Numbered from the stretch's first letter, positions 1 to 8,913 are shown. The stretch: 64,000 nucleotides of DNA from Fibrobacter sp. UWR4 (GCF_003149045.1 NZ_QGDU01000008.1:1-64000), one strand, 5' to 3'. Program-made: numbers and translations. The notes: generated by a model from the letters alone, not told the origin.

Positions 1-240
1 CGTTGCTCGCCCCCTCGTGTACCGGAGTACACCACGGCGGCTCGCGCCTTGTCCCGCTCGTCCCTGGGAAAAATACGGTACGTCGGGCGTAATCGCGGCG
101 CACGCCTCGCCCTGCTTGGCGCTCGGCGGAAACTTTCGGGTTGATGCCTTGTACGGCTGCGGCACCCGCGCCTCGCATCCCTCGGCCATCCGGCGGATAT
201 GTGCGTCGCGCCTTGTCCTGCTCGGTCCCGACGTGGACAG
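1..240. repeat. GC-rich non-coding stretch with internal repeats
   Basis: The first 296 bases hold no convincing gene and are much richer in GC than the downstream coding sequence. A motif CGCGCCTTGTCC(C/T)GCTCG occurs at about 43-64 and 205-230 (nearly identical), with a weaker copy at 101-126. A short palindrome GTGTAC-CGGA-GTACAC lies at about 18-33. This looks like a dispersed intergenic repeat rather than a degraded gene. Its function is unknown. Confidence 0.5.
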
Positions 241-296
241 GTGTCGGGAGTATGTCATGCGTACGGCGGGATGGTTATCTTATTGGTGTTATAAAT

Positions 297-1184
297 ATGA
301 AAGTAAAATTCCCTTTTTTCGTGGCGATTTCTGCTACTTTGCTTGTTGGTTGTGGAAGTGATGCCAAATCTACTGCTCCGGAACCTGTTTCAAGTTCGGA
401 ATCCAGTTCTTCGTTGGAATCTAGTTCCTCTGTATCATCGTCCTCGGAAGATTCAAGTTCTTCACTTGAGTCATCATCTTCTTTGTGGGTAGATAGGCAC
501 CTTGCCTGGGATTATCTTAATCCGGATATTGAATACAAGGAATTTACTGATGCTCGTGATGGCCATGTCTACAAGTATTTTGAATACGGCAATAATCTTC
601 GGATTATGGCTGAGAACTTGAATTATTCGGATTCTGTGGCAAATTCCTTCCTTAGGGGGAATTCCTGGTGCATTGGCAATAGTCTTGATTCCTGCTCAAA
701 GTATGGCCGTTATTATACATGGGCTATTGCAATGAACTTGAATCCGTACATTTACAATGAAGAAGTCTCTATGAAGCCGGAGGATAGCTTTAATTTGAAC
801 TACCAGGGGCTTTGTCCTGAAGGTTGGTTCTTATTTGCAGATGAAAATATTTTGGATTATACCCTAAGGAATGTTCGTGGAGAAGATTACTGCGCTTTAC
901 GGGGGTGGAATGCTTCTGTTTGTGCCGACAAGATTGGTTTTTCGGCTTTGCCTGGTGGTATTTATGAAGATGGGGAATTCAAGCATGTTGGAGAGGCCTT
1001 CTATCTCTGGACTGTGCTAAATCAAAAAATGGCTGATACGGGGGTTATGTGGATTCTTAGATTTAGCGAGACTGAAGATGGCGTGCGTACTCATTTTGGG
1101 AGGTACTCGATGAAAAAGTCTTCCGGAGCACCTATTCGTTGCTATCAAAAAATTGAAAAAAAATCATTGGATGTCATTGATTGA
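297..1184 (+). CDS. FISUMP-domain lipoprotein
   Basis: This is a predicted surface lipoprotein of 295 residues. The ATG at 297 starts a signal peptide with lipobox LVGC (Cys19). It is followed by a poly-serine linker (about residues 27-64), the usual spacer in Fibrobacter lipoproteins. The rest (about 80-290) is a Fibrobacter major paralogous (FISUMP) domain, recognised by DARDGHVYK, MAENLNY, YGRYYTW, CPEGW and a final PIRCY. The function of this domain is not established, and a role at the cell surface is an inference from the lipobox. The reading frame stays open upstream of 297, but that part is GC-rich repeat sequence and does not look coding. A bidirectional terminator follows. Confidence 0.88.
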   Translation: MKVKFPFFVAISATLLVGCGSDAKSTAPEPVSSSESSSSLESSSSVSSSSEDSSSSLESSSSLWVDRHLAWDYLNPDIEYKEFTDARDGHVYKYFEYGNNLRIMAENLNYSDSVANSFLRGNSWCIGNSLDSCSKYGRYYTWAIAMNLNPYIYNEEVSMKPEDSFNLNYQGLCPEGWFLFADENILDYTLRNVRGEDYCALRGWNASVCADKIGFSALPGGIYEDGEFKHVGEAFYLWTVLNQKMADTGVMWILRFSETEDGVRTHFGRYSMKKSSGAPIRCYQKIEKKSLDVID

Positions 1185-1213
1185 TAGGGCTATGTTCCTT
1201 TTAACATAACTAT

Positions 1214-1247
1214 AAAAAAAGGCGACAGCTTTATGCTGTCGCCTTTT
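1214..1247. terminator. Bidirectional intrinsic terminator
   Basis: A perfect GGCGACAGC / GCTGTCGCC hairpin is flanked by seven A on the left and four T on the right. It can end transcription of both the FISUMP gene (plus) and the small minus-strand gene that stops at 1252. Confidence 0.85.
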
Positions 1248-1251
1248 GCGT

Positions 1252-1425
1252 TTAGCTTGCGGCCTTGCGGCTGGCCTGCTTCAGTTCCTTCGAGGCATGG
1301 CCGATCCAGCGGACGTTTGCGGGACCGCTGCCACCTTCTTCGATATCCGCCATCTGATCGTTGATATCTGCCAGGCATTCGGGATTCCTCATCAGGGGAT
1401 TTTCATCTTGGATTTTTTGTTCCAT
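1252..1425 (-). CDS. Small hypothetical protein (57 aa)
   Basis: The ATG at 1425 on the minus strand has an AAGGAG ribosome-binding site about 10 bases upstream, and the gene stops with TAA right against the bidirectional terminator. The 57-residue product is hydrophilic. It begins MEQKIQDENPLMRNPECL, has an acidic middle (DINDQMADIEEGG) and ends with a basic tail (SKELKQASRKAAS). No signal peptide or membrane segment is seen, so it is probably cytoplasmic. I do not recognise the family. The ribosome-binding site, the terminator and the protein-like composition support a real gene, although part of the same frame stays open further upstream. Confidence 0.6.
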   Translation of the reverse strand: MEQKIQDENPLMRNPECLADINDQMADIEEGGSGPANVRWIGHASKELKQASRKAAS

Positions 1426-1504
1426 ATTGCATTTTCTCCTTGAGGCATTCATTTGCCTTATTATATATATCGTTTCTAATTGAGAAAATGTAAAGTCTAA
1501 AAAC

Positions 1505-1537
1505 AAAAAAATCCGTCGGACGGGCCGGCGGATTTTT
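1505..1537 (-). terminator. Intrinsic terminator of the Sel1-like gene
   Basis: AATCCGTCGG and CCGGCGGATT form a 10-bp stem (one G-U pair) with a run of A on the plus strand, which reads as a U-run on the minus strand. It lies just downstream of the minus-strand gene ending at 1559. Confidence 0.75.
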
Positions 1538-1558
1538 CCTTTTGAATTTTTTGGAAAC

Positions 1559-2557
1559 TTAGATCTTCCATAGTGCAGGAATGGTGCTTGCGGAATCGTA
1601 GATGTCTTCGGCTTCGCGCATGGGGGCGGACTTGCTCTTGAGGGGGAGCATGCGGCGTGCATCTGCGTTGGCGTCGGCGTTGAATTCAACTGCTTTCTTG
1701 AACCAGCGAAGCGCGATGTTGTACATCTTGGCGCGTTCCAGAATTTTACCGATGGCGATGTAGGCGCTGCCGAATGCAGCACTGTCGTCGCTGGAGAACT
1801 TGTGGTAGGCCTCCAGTTCTGCTTCCCAGAAGTCCACTTCCTCGTAGCAGGGCGGAACCACGGATTCTGCGAAGGTGATGGCGTCCATGTTGCCTGCCTT
1901 TGCGTTTGCTGCAATGGCGAGGATTGCTTCTGCCAGTTCCTTACGGCCGGTCTTCTTTGCGATTTCTGCCCAGGGAGCCATAAAGCGGGTGACGCCGTGG
2001 AAAGACTGCATGCGGGCGAGTGCTGCATCAGCTTCTGCGAGGCCTGCGTCCTTTGCTTTCTTGTACCAGGTAGCTGCCTTGGCGTGGTTACCGGCTTCTT
2101 CGCACTTCTTGCCGAAATCGTTGGCCATGTTGCCGGATTCTGCGGCTGAAATGGCGGAGAGTTCCTCGGCGCTGCTACCGTCTTCATCCAGTTCGCTGGC
2201 GGAGAGGTACATTTCGTAAGCGACGTCCAGAAGGTTTGCACGTACGAAGTAGGTGGCAAGAGCCAGGGCGAGCTTGCGGGTGTAGGGCGGATTCTGGAGG
2301 ACGTATTCCTGCCAGTCGGTTGCTTCGCCTGCGGGAATTTCTGCTGCGGATTCAGCACCTGCGGCAATTGCTGCTGCATGACCCTTGGCCTGGTTGATCT
2401 TTTCCAGAGCCTTGCGGCCTTCGGCGGAACTGGTATCCTCGACAGAGGAACCTGCGATCAGATCCAGCAGGGCCTGGGCAATCTTGAAGTGTCCCTGGTT
2501 CTTGGCCATGACAAGGCGGCTATAGTAGCTGGGTATTACGGATGCATCAAGATTCAT
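1559..2557 (-). CDS. Sel1/TPR-like repeat protein, function unknown
   Basis: This is a 332-residue soluble protein made almost entirely of helix-forming, alanine-rich sequence. Two segments resemble Sel1-like (SEL1/TPR) repeat units: WYKKAKDAGLAEADAAL at about residue 154 and WFKKAVEFNADANADA at about 275. There is no signal peptide, so it is probably cytoplasmic. Proteins of this type usually act as protein-protein scaffolds, but nothing here points to a partner. It appears to be a single-gene transcript with its own terminator downstream. The start at 2557 has only a weak ribosome-binding site (GAGGG). The fold assignment is moderate and the function is unknown. Confidence 0.75.
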   Translation of the reverse strand: MNLDASVIPSYYSRLVMAKNQGHFKIAQALLDLIAGSSVEDTSSAEGRKALEKINQAKGHAAAIAAGAESAAEIPAGEATDWQEYVLQNPPYTRKLALALATYFVRANLLDVAYEMYLSASELDEDGSSAEELSAISAAESGNMANDFGKKCEEAGNHAKAATWYKKAKDAGLAEADAALARMQSFHGVTRFMAPWAEIAKKTGRKELAEAILAIAANAKAGNMDAITFAESVVPPCYEEVDFWEAELEAYHKFSSDDSAAFGSAYIAIGKILERAKMYNIALRWFKKAVEFNADANADARRMLPLKSKSAPMREAEDIYDSASTIPALWKI

Positions 2558-2640
2558 TTTGCCCTCGGCACAAAAAATTTCAAGTGGTTAAAACCTAATA
2601 GTTCATAAATAGAATTTTTTATAAAGATGGTCTTTAGCTT

Positions 2641-2669
2641 TTGACACTTGAACGTCAAAATACGATAGT
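2641..2669 (+). promoter_or_regulatory. Candidate promoter for sbcDC
   Basis: TTGACA at 2641-2646 is followed after 17 bases by GATAGT at 2664-2669, which is a poor -10. An alternative -10 (TAGTAT) lies 3 bases further on. It is the only good -35 match in the gap before sbcD. Confidence 0.4.
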
Positions 2670-2711
2670 ATATTTGTAGGCTGAAAAAATAGACCAGCCT
2701 GGAGATAGAAA

Positions 2712-3917
2712 ATGAAACTTATTCATACTGCAGATCTGCATATTGGAAAGCGCGTATGCGAGCATTCCATGCTGGAGGACCAGAAGCGTATTCTGGATCA
2801 GATCATTAGGATTGTGGATGAGGAAAAGCCGGATGGCGTCCTTATGGCAGGGGATGTTTACGACAAGTCCGTGCCTAGCGCCGATGCGGTGGAAGTCCTG
2901 GATGAGTTCCTGGTAAAGCTTTCCCAGCGCAACACGAAGGTCTTTGTCCTGAGTGGCAATCACGATTCCGCCGAACGTATCGCCTTTGGCGGTCGCCTGA
3001 TGGAAAATCGTGGCGTCCATATGTGTCCGGTTTATAATGGCAGTTTCGCTCCTGTGACCTTGAAGGACGATGCTGGCGAAGTGGACGTTTGGATGCTTCC
3101 CTTTGTGCGCCCGGCGACGGTGCGATCCTGCCTTGGTGCGGGAGAGCAGGCTGACGCTGAGCGTGAGCAGGTGACGGATTATACGAGTGCCATCCAGAAG
3201 GCGGTAAGCAAGATGGAACGCACACCGGGGCGTCGCAATGTTCTGGTGGCCCATCAGTTTGTGACTGGAGCCCAGGTGGATGAGGATGGTTCCGAGGAAT
3301 TCGTGGGCGGCCTGGACAATGTGGAAGCCTACGCCTTTGACGGCTTCGACTATGTGGCACTGGGTCATATTCATCGTCCCCAGAATGTGGCGAAGAATGA
3401 TGCGGGCGTTGGTCGCGTACGTTATAGCGGAACTCCTCTCAAGTATTCCCTTTCCGAAGCGAATCATGAAAAGTCCGTGACGGTGGTGGAATTGGGTGCG
3501 GTGAATGCCGATGGCGCTGCCGATCTTAAGATTCGTGAAGTTCCCCTAAAGCCCATGCGTGACGTGCGCAAGATCGAGGGCACTTTTGCGGAACTTGTTT
3601 CCCTGGATTTCCGTAATGCCCAGGAACGTGAAGGCAAGAGTCTGGAAGACTATGTCTACGTGTCCCTTACGGACGAAAACGACATTAACGATGCGGCCGC
3701 AAAGCTTCGCGGTTATTACCCGAACTTGATGCAGCTTAGGTACAATAATTCCCGTACCCAGAGCGCGGCCAACCTGGATTTCGAGAATGTGGACCAGAAA
3801 ACTCCTACGGAAATCTTCCACGATTTCTTTAAGGAAATGAACAATCGTGAAATGGAACCTGAAGAAAGAGATTTCGTTAAGGATTTGATTGATTCCATTT
3901 GGGAGGGGAACAACTAA
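2712..3917 (+). CDS. sbcD: Exonuclease SbcD, nuclease subunit of SbcCD
   Basis: This is the metallophosphoesterase subunit of the SbcCD (Mre11-Rad50 type) complex, which opens hairpins and trims DNA ends during repair. At 401 residues it has the family length. The metal-binding motifs are all present: DLHIG (D8, H10), GDVYD (D48), GNHD (N83, H84), AHQF (H181) and GHIH (H219, H221). The C-terminal part carries the capping region and the segment that binds SbcC. The stop codon overlaps the sbcC start (TAATG), so the two are translationally coupled, as expected for a complex with fixed stoichiometry. The identification is firm. Confidence 0.95.
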   Translation: MKLIHTADLHIGKRVCEHSMLEDQKRILDQIIRIVDEEKPDGVLMAGDVYDKSVPSADAVEVLDEFLVKLSQRNTKVFVLSGNHDSAERIAFGGRLMENRGVHMCPVYNGSFAPVTLKDDAGEVDVWMLPFVRPATVRSCLGAGEQADAEREQVTDYTSAIQKAVSKMERTPGRRNVLVAHQFVTGAQVDEDGSEEFVGGLDNVEAYAFDGFDYVALGHIHRPQNVAKNDAGVGRVRYSGTPLKYSLSEANHEKSVTVVELGAVNADGAADLKIREVPLKPMRDVRKIEGTFAELVSLDFRNAQEREGKSLEDYVYVSLTDENDINDAAAKLRGYYPNLMQLRYNNSRTQSAANLDFENVDQKTPTEIFHDFFKEMNNREMEPEERDFVKDLIDSIWEGNN

Positions 3918-6736
3918 TGAGACCGTTGAAGCTTGTAGTGACTGGTTTCGGCCCTTATGCCGAACGTACCGAAATTGACTTTGAAAAGTTGGGAACCCAC
4001 GGTCTTTATTTGATCAGTGGCGACACTGGTGCCGGCAAGACCACCATCTTTGATGCCATTACCTATGCCTTGTTTGGAAAGGCAAGCGGAGATAATCGCG
4101 ATGATGCGAAGCTTTTCCGCTGCACCAACGCCACTCCCGATGTTCCCACTGAAGTGGAATTGACTTTTGCCTACGATGGCAAGGAATACCGTATTTGCCG
4201 CAATCCTGAATATGAACGTGCGGCGAAGCGTGGTAGCGGTACTACCAAGGAACATGCTGCAGTTACGTTTTTCTACCCTGATGAAACAGGCAAGGTTTCT
4301 GCAACTAGCCGCAGTGTTTCCAAGGAAAAGGACGTTACGGATGCGGTAAAATCTGTGATGGGCGGGCTGGATAAGGATCAGTTCTCACAGATTGCCATGA
4401 TTGCCCAGGGCGATTTCATGAAGATCCTTCTGGAAGATACGAAGAATCGCCGTGAAACATTCCGCAAGATTTTCAAGACCGAAAATTTCGAGAAACTTCA
4501 GAAGAGACTGAGCGATGAATACGGAAGGTTCAAGAAGAACTGCGAAGCGTTGATGCAGACTGCATGTACTCATGCACAGGGAATGCAGTGTGCAGAAGGG
4601 TCCGCCTATATTGCCGATGTGGAAACCAAGCTGGCTATGGCCCGTAACCTCCAGATTGCAGACTGGGGTGAAATTTGCGACCTTCTGAAAAATCTTATTG
4701 CTGAAGATGAAACTGTGGTAAAGTCTTCTGAGACGGAACTTGAAAATCTCAAGAGCCAGATTTCCGAACAGGACAAGGAACTGGGTAAGGCAAGCGCTGC
4801 CGTAAAGAACCGCAAGGACTTGAAGACTGCCCAGGAAAATCTTCCCCAGAAGAAGATTGAACTGCAGGAAAAGCTTGAAGCAAAGGCTGCCCAGGAAAAG
4901 AAACAGCCCGAACGTGACGATCTGCAGAAGCGGATTACTACCATTAACAATTCGCTGCCGCAGTATGATGGCGTCGAGCAGAAACGTGGCGACTTGAAGC
5001 AGAAGGAATCTGCCCTGAAGAATGCCTTGGAAAAGTTCAAGACGGAAGGCACTGCCGTAAAGACGCTAGATGACGAAATCCAAAAATTGAAGGCTGAACT
5101 TGCGACTCTTACGGATGCAGGTGCAAACCAGGCGAAGCTGGCTGCAGACATCAAGGATCTGGAAAAACGTCAGGTCGATATCCAGAATGTGGGCAAGCAG
5201 CAGAAGACTTATAACGATGAACTGTCCAAGTTGAAAGCCGCCCAGGAAGAATACCTGAAGGCGGAAGAAGGTTACAAGAATCTTCGTGATGAATACGAGG
5301 GAAAACATCGCGCCTTCCTGAATGAACAGGCTGGTATTCTTGCGGACGCTCTGACGGAAGGCTGTGAATGCCCGGTTTGCGGTTCCACGCACCATCCCCA
5401 TAAGGCTTGCAAGTCTGTGGAGGCTCCCACTCAGGCCCAGCTGGAAACCATGAAGACTCAGGTATCCGCTGCAGAAACGAATCGCAACGACAAGAATGGA
5501 ATTGCGGTCCAGTTGAAGGGCAAGTGCGAAAGCTTGAAGGTCGCTCTCCAGGAAGAACTGAACAAGCTCTTTGGGGAATGCGCCATCGAGGATGCCAAGG
5601 CACGCGGGAATGAAGAATTCCAGAAGAATCGCGATACCCTGAAGGTACTGAAGGAAAATCTTGATGCAGAAACCCAGAAGGTGAATCGCAAGCAGGAACT
5701 GGAAGATCTGGAAAAGGGTATTCCTGCCAAGGAAAAGTCCCTGGAAGAGAAGCGTACCGCAAACGAGGATCTGAACCGCAAGAATGCGGTGGCCGCTCAG
5801 GAAATCGAATCCCTGAAGAATACCATTGCTGAAATGCTGAAGGATCTTGCCTTCGAAAGTAAGGCGGCTGCCTCCGGGGAAATCCAGAAATTGCAGAAAG
5901 CCCTGGATGCTTCCAACAAGGCCCTGAAGGATGCTACGGATGCCTACAATGCTTGTGACGGCGAAATCAAGGCCTTGAATGGTCAGATCGATGCTCTTCT
6001 CAAGTCTCTGGAAGGTGTTCCCGAATATGACTTGACTGCTCTGGAAACCGCCGGCAATGCACTGAAGGATTTGCAGAACAAGAAGACGGAGGTCTGGAAG
6101 ATTGCATCTGGACGTGTTACCGCGAACAAGAAGACTCTGGAAAATATCCAGACGGTTTCCGCCCAGCTGGGAAACGACTGCAAGAAGTTGCAGTGGCTCA
6201 AGACCCTGTCGGATACGGCAAACGGAACTCTCGGAGGCTGCGAAAAGCTGATGCTGGAAACCTACGTGCAGACTTCCTACTTTGACCGCATTATCCGTCA
6301 CGCCAACAGGCGCTTTAGCCTGCTGTCTAACGGCCAGTATGAACTGGTCCGCCGTGAGGAGGCGTCCAATAACAGGACCCAGACGGGTTTGGACTTGAAT
6401 GTCATCGACCACGCCAGCGGAAAGCAGCGTGAGGTGAAAACCTTGAGCGGTGGCGAAAGTTTCCTGGCGTCTCTGTCACTTGCATTGGGCCTTGCCGACG
6501 AAGTGCAGAGTTCCGCAGGGGGCATCCAGCTGGATACCATGTTCGTGGACGAAGGCTTCGGTTCCCTGGATGATGAAAGCCTGAAGTCTGCAATCAACGT
6601 GCTGCAGAATCTTGCAGGGGATCACCGTCTGGTGGGCATCATCAGCCATGTGAACGAACTTGAAAATAAGATTGACAAGATTGTTCGCGTGAAGAAGGAT
6701 GAACGCAAGGTGAGCCGCGTGACTATCGAGGTTTAG
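3917..6736 (+). CDS. sbcC: Exonuclease SbcC, ATPase subunit of SbcCD
   Basis: This is the Rad50-like SMC-type ATPase partner of SbcD. The start at 3917 is chosen because it overlaps the sbcD stop and has a GGAGGGG ribosome-binding site. A GTG-like start 18 bases upstream is less likely. The 939-residue protein has Walker A GDTGAGKTT (K41), a long antiparallel coiled coil, a zinc-hook CPVC at C485-C488 in the middle, the signature motif LSGGE at 843-847 and Walker B with VDEGFGS (D878, E879). All ATPase and hook elements are intact. It ends by overlapping, tail to tail, the stop of the next minus-strand gene, and no terminator lies between them. Confidence 0.95.
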   Translation: MRPLKLVVTGFGPYAERTEIDFEKLGTHGLYLISGDTGAGKTTIFDAITYALFGKASGDNRDDAKLFRCTNATPDVPTEVELTFAYDGKEYRICRNPEYERAAKRGSGTTKEHAAVTFFYPDETGKVSATSRSVSKEKDVTDAVKSVMGGLDKDQFSQIAMIAQGDFMKILLEDTKNRRETFRKIFKTENFEKLQKRLSDEYGRFKKNCEALMQTACTHAQGMQCAEGSAYIADVETKLAMARNLQIADWGEICDLLKNLIAEDETVVKSSETELENLKSQISEQDKELGKASAAVKNRKDLKTAQENLPQKKIELQEKLEAKAAQEKKQPERDDLQKRITTINNSLPQYDGVEQKRGDLKQKESALKNALEKFKTEGTAVKTLDDEIQKLKAELATLTDAGANQAKLAADIKDLEKRQVDIQNVGKQQKTYNDELSKLKAAQEEYLKAEEGYKNLRDEYEGKHRAFLNEQAGILADALTEGCECPVCGSTHHPHKACKSVEAPTQAQLETMKTQVSAAETNRNDKNGIAVQLKGKCESLKVALQEELNKLFGECAIEDAKARGNEEFQKNRDTLKVLKENLDAETQKVNRKQELEDLEKGIPAKEKSLEEKRTANEDLNRKNAVAAQEIESLKNTIAEMLKDLAFESKAAASGEIQKLQKALDASNKALKDATDAYNACDGEIKALNGQIDALLKSLEGVPEYDLTALETAGNALKDLQNKKTEVWKIASGRVTANKKTLENIQTVSAQLGNDCKKLQWLKTLSDTANGTLGGCEKLMLETYVQTSYFDRIIRHANRRFSLLSNGQYELVRREEASNNRTQTGLDLNVIDHASGKQREVKTLSGGESFLASLSLALGLADEVQSSAGGIQLDTMFVDEGFGSLDDESLKSAINVLQNLAGDHRLVGIISHVNELENKIDKIVRVKKDERKVSRVTIEV

Positions 6737-7722
6737 GGATGGAGTAGTCCTTTGACACAGTTGATGAAGGATTGGGAATTGTCGTCGATATATGCGTATA
6801 TCAGCACATCGTCATCATCATCTGCTGTGTCTCCGTCTCCATCCTTGTCGTCACCGCCATCGTCCATGTAAGTACCTTCCAGATAATTCCAGTATTCTTC
6901 CTTGCATAGGTCCTTTGTAATGGGCTTGCTCAAATTCTGATAGTGGCAGGTTTCCCCATTGCTAATGACATAGGCGGAATAGAGGGAATGACCATTGTTT
7001 TGGTCGTCCACCTGGACATGGTCTACGTTCACGAAAAAATCCTGCCCGGTGTACGTGAATATGAGGGAGTTGTCAATGACATCCCTGACAGAAATCTGTA
7101 GCTCGCTTTCGTACTTGGAATTGTAGGATTTTGCATCTTTCGCAAAGTGCCATGTGCCGATATAGCATTCCTCTCTTCCGCTAAGACAGCGGTACAAATC
7201 GTATAGAAAATAGGATGTACGTATGTTGATCGGGGTCTCTACCGGGGGATTCCCGTTTTCCGTTTGCCCAGATTCTTTTGGGCTTTCGAAAATAAGACTA
7301 TCCCGCGTAATGATGCATCTTGAAAGAGTGTCCGTGCTGTCACCATACCAAACTCCGAAAACGGAAGTGTTTGTGGAATTCCAAAGTTCTGTGTAATTAT
7401 CATCGCTAGTTACAAGTTCTAGGGTGCCGTCGTAGGAGATATAGTAGCTCACGCGAGCCTCAAAGGGATAGTTTTCCTTGCTCCATGCCAGTTTTCCATT
7501 CCTGTAAATGCACTGGTCGACCTTGAGGACTGAATTTATATAGATCTTCTCCTCTTCCTCATTTATGGAAATTGCGTATGCGGACCGGTTGAGATTTTCC
7601 TGGTTGTCGCTTGCGCTATTTGTCGAGCCATGATCGCAGGCGGTAAATATTCCCAGACAGGACGTTGCGATGCAAGCGCCTGTGATAAAAAGGATCTTTC
7701 TAAATAATTCGTTCAAGTACAT
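6733..7722 (-). CDS. Hypothetical lipoprotein with acidic tail
   Basis: This is a 329-residue predicted lipoprotein. The signal peptide runs to a lipobox FTAC with Cys29. The mature protein is rich in Tyr, Asn and Asp and contains an Asp-rich stretch near the C-terminus (about residues 285-308, including GDGDTADDDDD), which could bind divalent cations. No known domain was recognised. The start has a GGGAG ribosome-binding site. Its stop overlaps the sbcC stop by three bases on the opposite strand. It may be a surface-exposed Fibrobacter-specific protein, but this rests on the lipobox alone. Confidence 0.7.
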   Translation of the reverse strand: MYLNELFRKILFITGACIATSCLGIFTACDHGSTNSASDNQENLNRSAYAISINEEEEKIYINSVLKVDQCIYRNGKLAWSKENYPFEARVSYYISYDGTLELVTSDDNYTELWNSTNTSVFGVWYGDSTDTLSRCIITRDSLIFESPKESGQTENGNPPVETPINIRTSYFLYDLYRCLSGREECYIGTWHFAKDAKSYNSKYESELQISVRDVIDNSLIFTYTGQDFFVNVDHVQVDDQNNGHSLYSAYVISNGETCHYQNLSKPITKDLCKEEYWNYLEGTYMDDGGDDKDGDGDTADDDDDVLIYAYIDDNSQSFINCVKGLLHP

Positions 7723-7769
7723 TCTGACTCACTCCCAAAAAAGATGTAATCCTCAAAATTTAGTTTGTA

Positions 7770-7806
7770 TAAAGTAAAAGGCAAGGTATTTTCTACCTCG
7801 CCTTTC
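7770..7806 (-). terminator. Intrinsic terminator
   Basis: AAAGGCAAGGTA and TACCTCGCCTTT form a 12-bp stem with one mismatch. On the minus strand it is followed by a T-rich stretch. It sits 39 bases downstream of the minus-strand lipoprotein gene ending at 7845. Confidence 0.65.
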
Positions 7807-7844
7807 ATTTTGCAAACTATAGTTGCTTTTTGTAAAGGAATGTT

Positions 7845-8588
7845 TTAGTAGGTAACTATTACTTCCCAATCCATGGTGTAGTAGGCAGAACCGTCGTCGG
7901 TCTGTTTTATGGTCTTGTCGATTTTCTGTCCTACATCATTAATGGCGTAGCATTTTTTCGAGGTGTATTCCTCGTCGTCAAAGAATGCGTCTTCGTCGAC
8001 AAACTTGGGGCATACCTGAATGATATTGATGCCCTTGGGCAATAGTACGGAAACTTCCTTGCTGCCAAACCAGTAGCCCACATCGTTACCGAGATTGATC
8101 GTTGTTGTCTTGACAGGATCCATTTCATCGATCCCATCTTTGCTGGACTTTATGGTAAAGGAAATTCGGGGTTCACCATCTTCCTTGTTTTTTTCGTCCA
8201 TCGCTTTTAGCTGCTCGTATTTGAGCAGGTTGATGGTCAGGGTAGTCTGCGCTGTAGTGTAAACGGAAACTTCCTGCTTTGCAGGTTCCTTGATTTCTTC
8301 CTTTGGATTTTCGCCGGAATCAGAACTTGTAATTGCATCCGCGTAACCTCCTGAATTGCTGGATTTAGGAGTGGAGGCATCCTTTTCTGCAATCCATTCT
8401 CCACCGATGCACACATAGTTGTCATCCTTATCCTGGACGTATTTTGTTTCGCCTCTGTTGCTACTGTTACAAGCGCCCAGTTCGTAAATGCTGGAAACAG
8501 AAGAATCGTTTGGTGCAGATGATGACGAATCGTCAGAACATGCTGCGAAAAATGCGGTGACGGTTGCTGCAAGTAATATTTTCTTCAT
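7845..8588 (-). CDS. Hypothetical lipoprotein
   Basis: This is a 247-residue predicted lipoprotein. The ATG at 8588 is preferred over one 30 bases upstream because it has an AAAGGAG ribosome-binding site and starts a clean signal peptide, MKKILLAATVTAFFAAC (lipid-modified Cys17). The mature part begins with a serine-rich spacer and a GACNSSNRG...YVCIGGEW segment, a Cys-containing motif common in Fibrobacter surface proteins. The rest is beta-rich and unrecognised. A candidate structured RNA lies just upstream on the same strand and ends about 90 bases before this ATG, so it could be a leader of this gene. Confidence 0.72.
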   Translation of the reverse strand: MKKILLAATVTAFFAACSDDSSSSAPNDSSVSSIYELGACNSSNRGETKYVQDKDDNYVCIGGEWIAEKDASTPKSSNSGGYADAITSSDSGENPKEEIKEPAKQEVSVYTTAQTTLTINLLKYEQLKAMDEKNKEDGEPRISFTIKSSKDGIDEMDPVKTTTINLGNDVGYWFGSKEVSVLLPKGINIIQVCPKFVDEDAFFDDEEYTSKKCYAINDVGQKIDKTIKQTDDGSAYYTMDWEVIVTY

Positions 8589-8677
8589 AAAAGCTCCTTT
8601 ACTTTGTTGTGAATGCAACCTTTTCGAACTTAAGAAGAACTTGACGACTTTTTATGAAGAATGAATTTCGTTCAAAT

Positions 8678-8878
8678 AAAAAAGGCGTGGTGTCGTTCTT
8701 CGCTTACTTACAGACTGAGGCTCGGCAAAGCCATTACGCATAAATAAACGACAACAACCCACGCCCCAATGGGACGTGAGCGTTTGCCTGCTATCTTCTG
8801 CGTTTGTGAATTTTGCCGATTCCAGTCTAGAAGATAAGAGCAAAGCTCAAAAAATCCGGTCGCGGTTTCCCGCTATGT
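8678..8878 (-). ncRNA. Candidate structured non-coding RNA, unassigned
   Basis: On the minus strand a near-consensus promoter (8885-8913) is followed by about 200 bases with no plausible ORF and a terminator with six U. Stems visible in the RNA sense are GCGG-GAAA-CCGC near the 5' end, GAGC-UUU-GCUC, UAUCUUCU pairing with AGAAGAUA, and a 10-bp hairpin CUCACGUCCC / GGGGCGUGGG. The last strand can instead pair as GGCGUGG with CCACGCC next to the U-run, giving two mutually exclusive folds as in an attenuator. It is not 6S, tmRNA, SRP or RNase P RNA by their conserved sequences. It is either a free-standing sRNA or a leader of the lipoprotein gene starting at 8588. Confidence 0.55.
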
Positions 8879-8884
8879 ATTGCA

Positions 8885-8913
8885 AATATATGTAAACAAT
8901 TTATTTGTGTCAA
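8885..8913 (-). promoter_or_regulatory. Near-consensus promoter for the 8.7-kb RNA
   Basis: Minus strand: TTGACA (8908-8913), 17-base spacer, TATATT (8885-8890). It is the closest match to a vegetative sigma-70 promoter noticed in the window. The start point would be near 8878. Confidence 0.75.

Noticed and set aside
141-296. 52-codon N-terminal extension of the first FISUMP gene
   Set aside because: The extension lies in the GC-rich repeat stretch and would bury the signal peptide. ATG 297 gives a proper lipoprotein start.
5066-6412. 448-aa minus-strand ORF opposite sbcC
   Set aside because: It mirrors the coiled-coil coding sequence of sbcC, and the product is a Leu/Phe-rich nonsense translation.
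8652-8843. 63-aa minus-strand ORF in the RNA region
   Set aside because: It would be translated through the terminator stem and U-run, has no ribosome-binding site and shows no domain.
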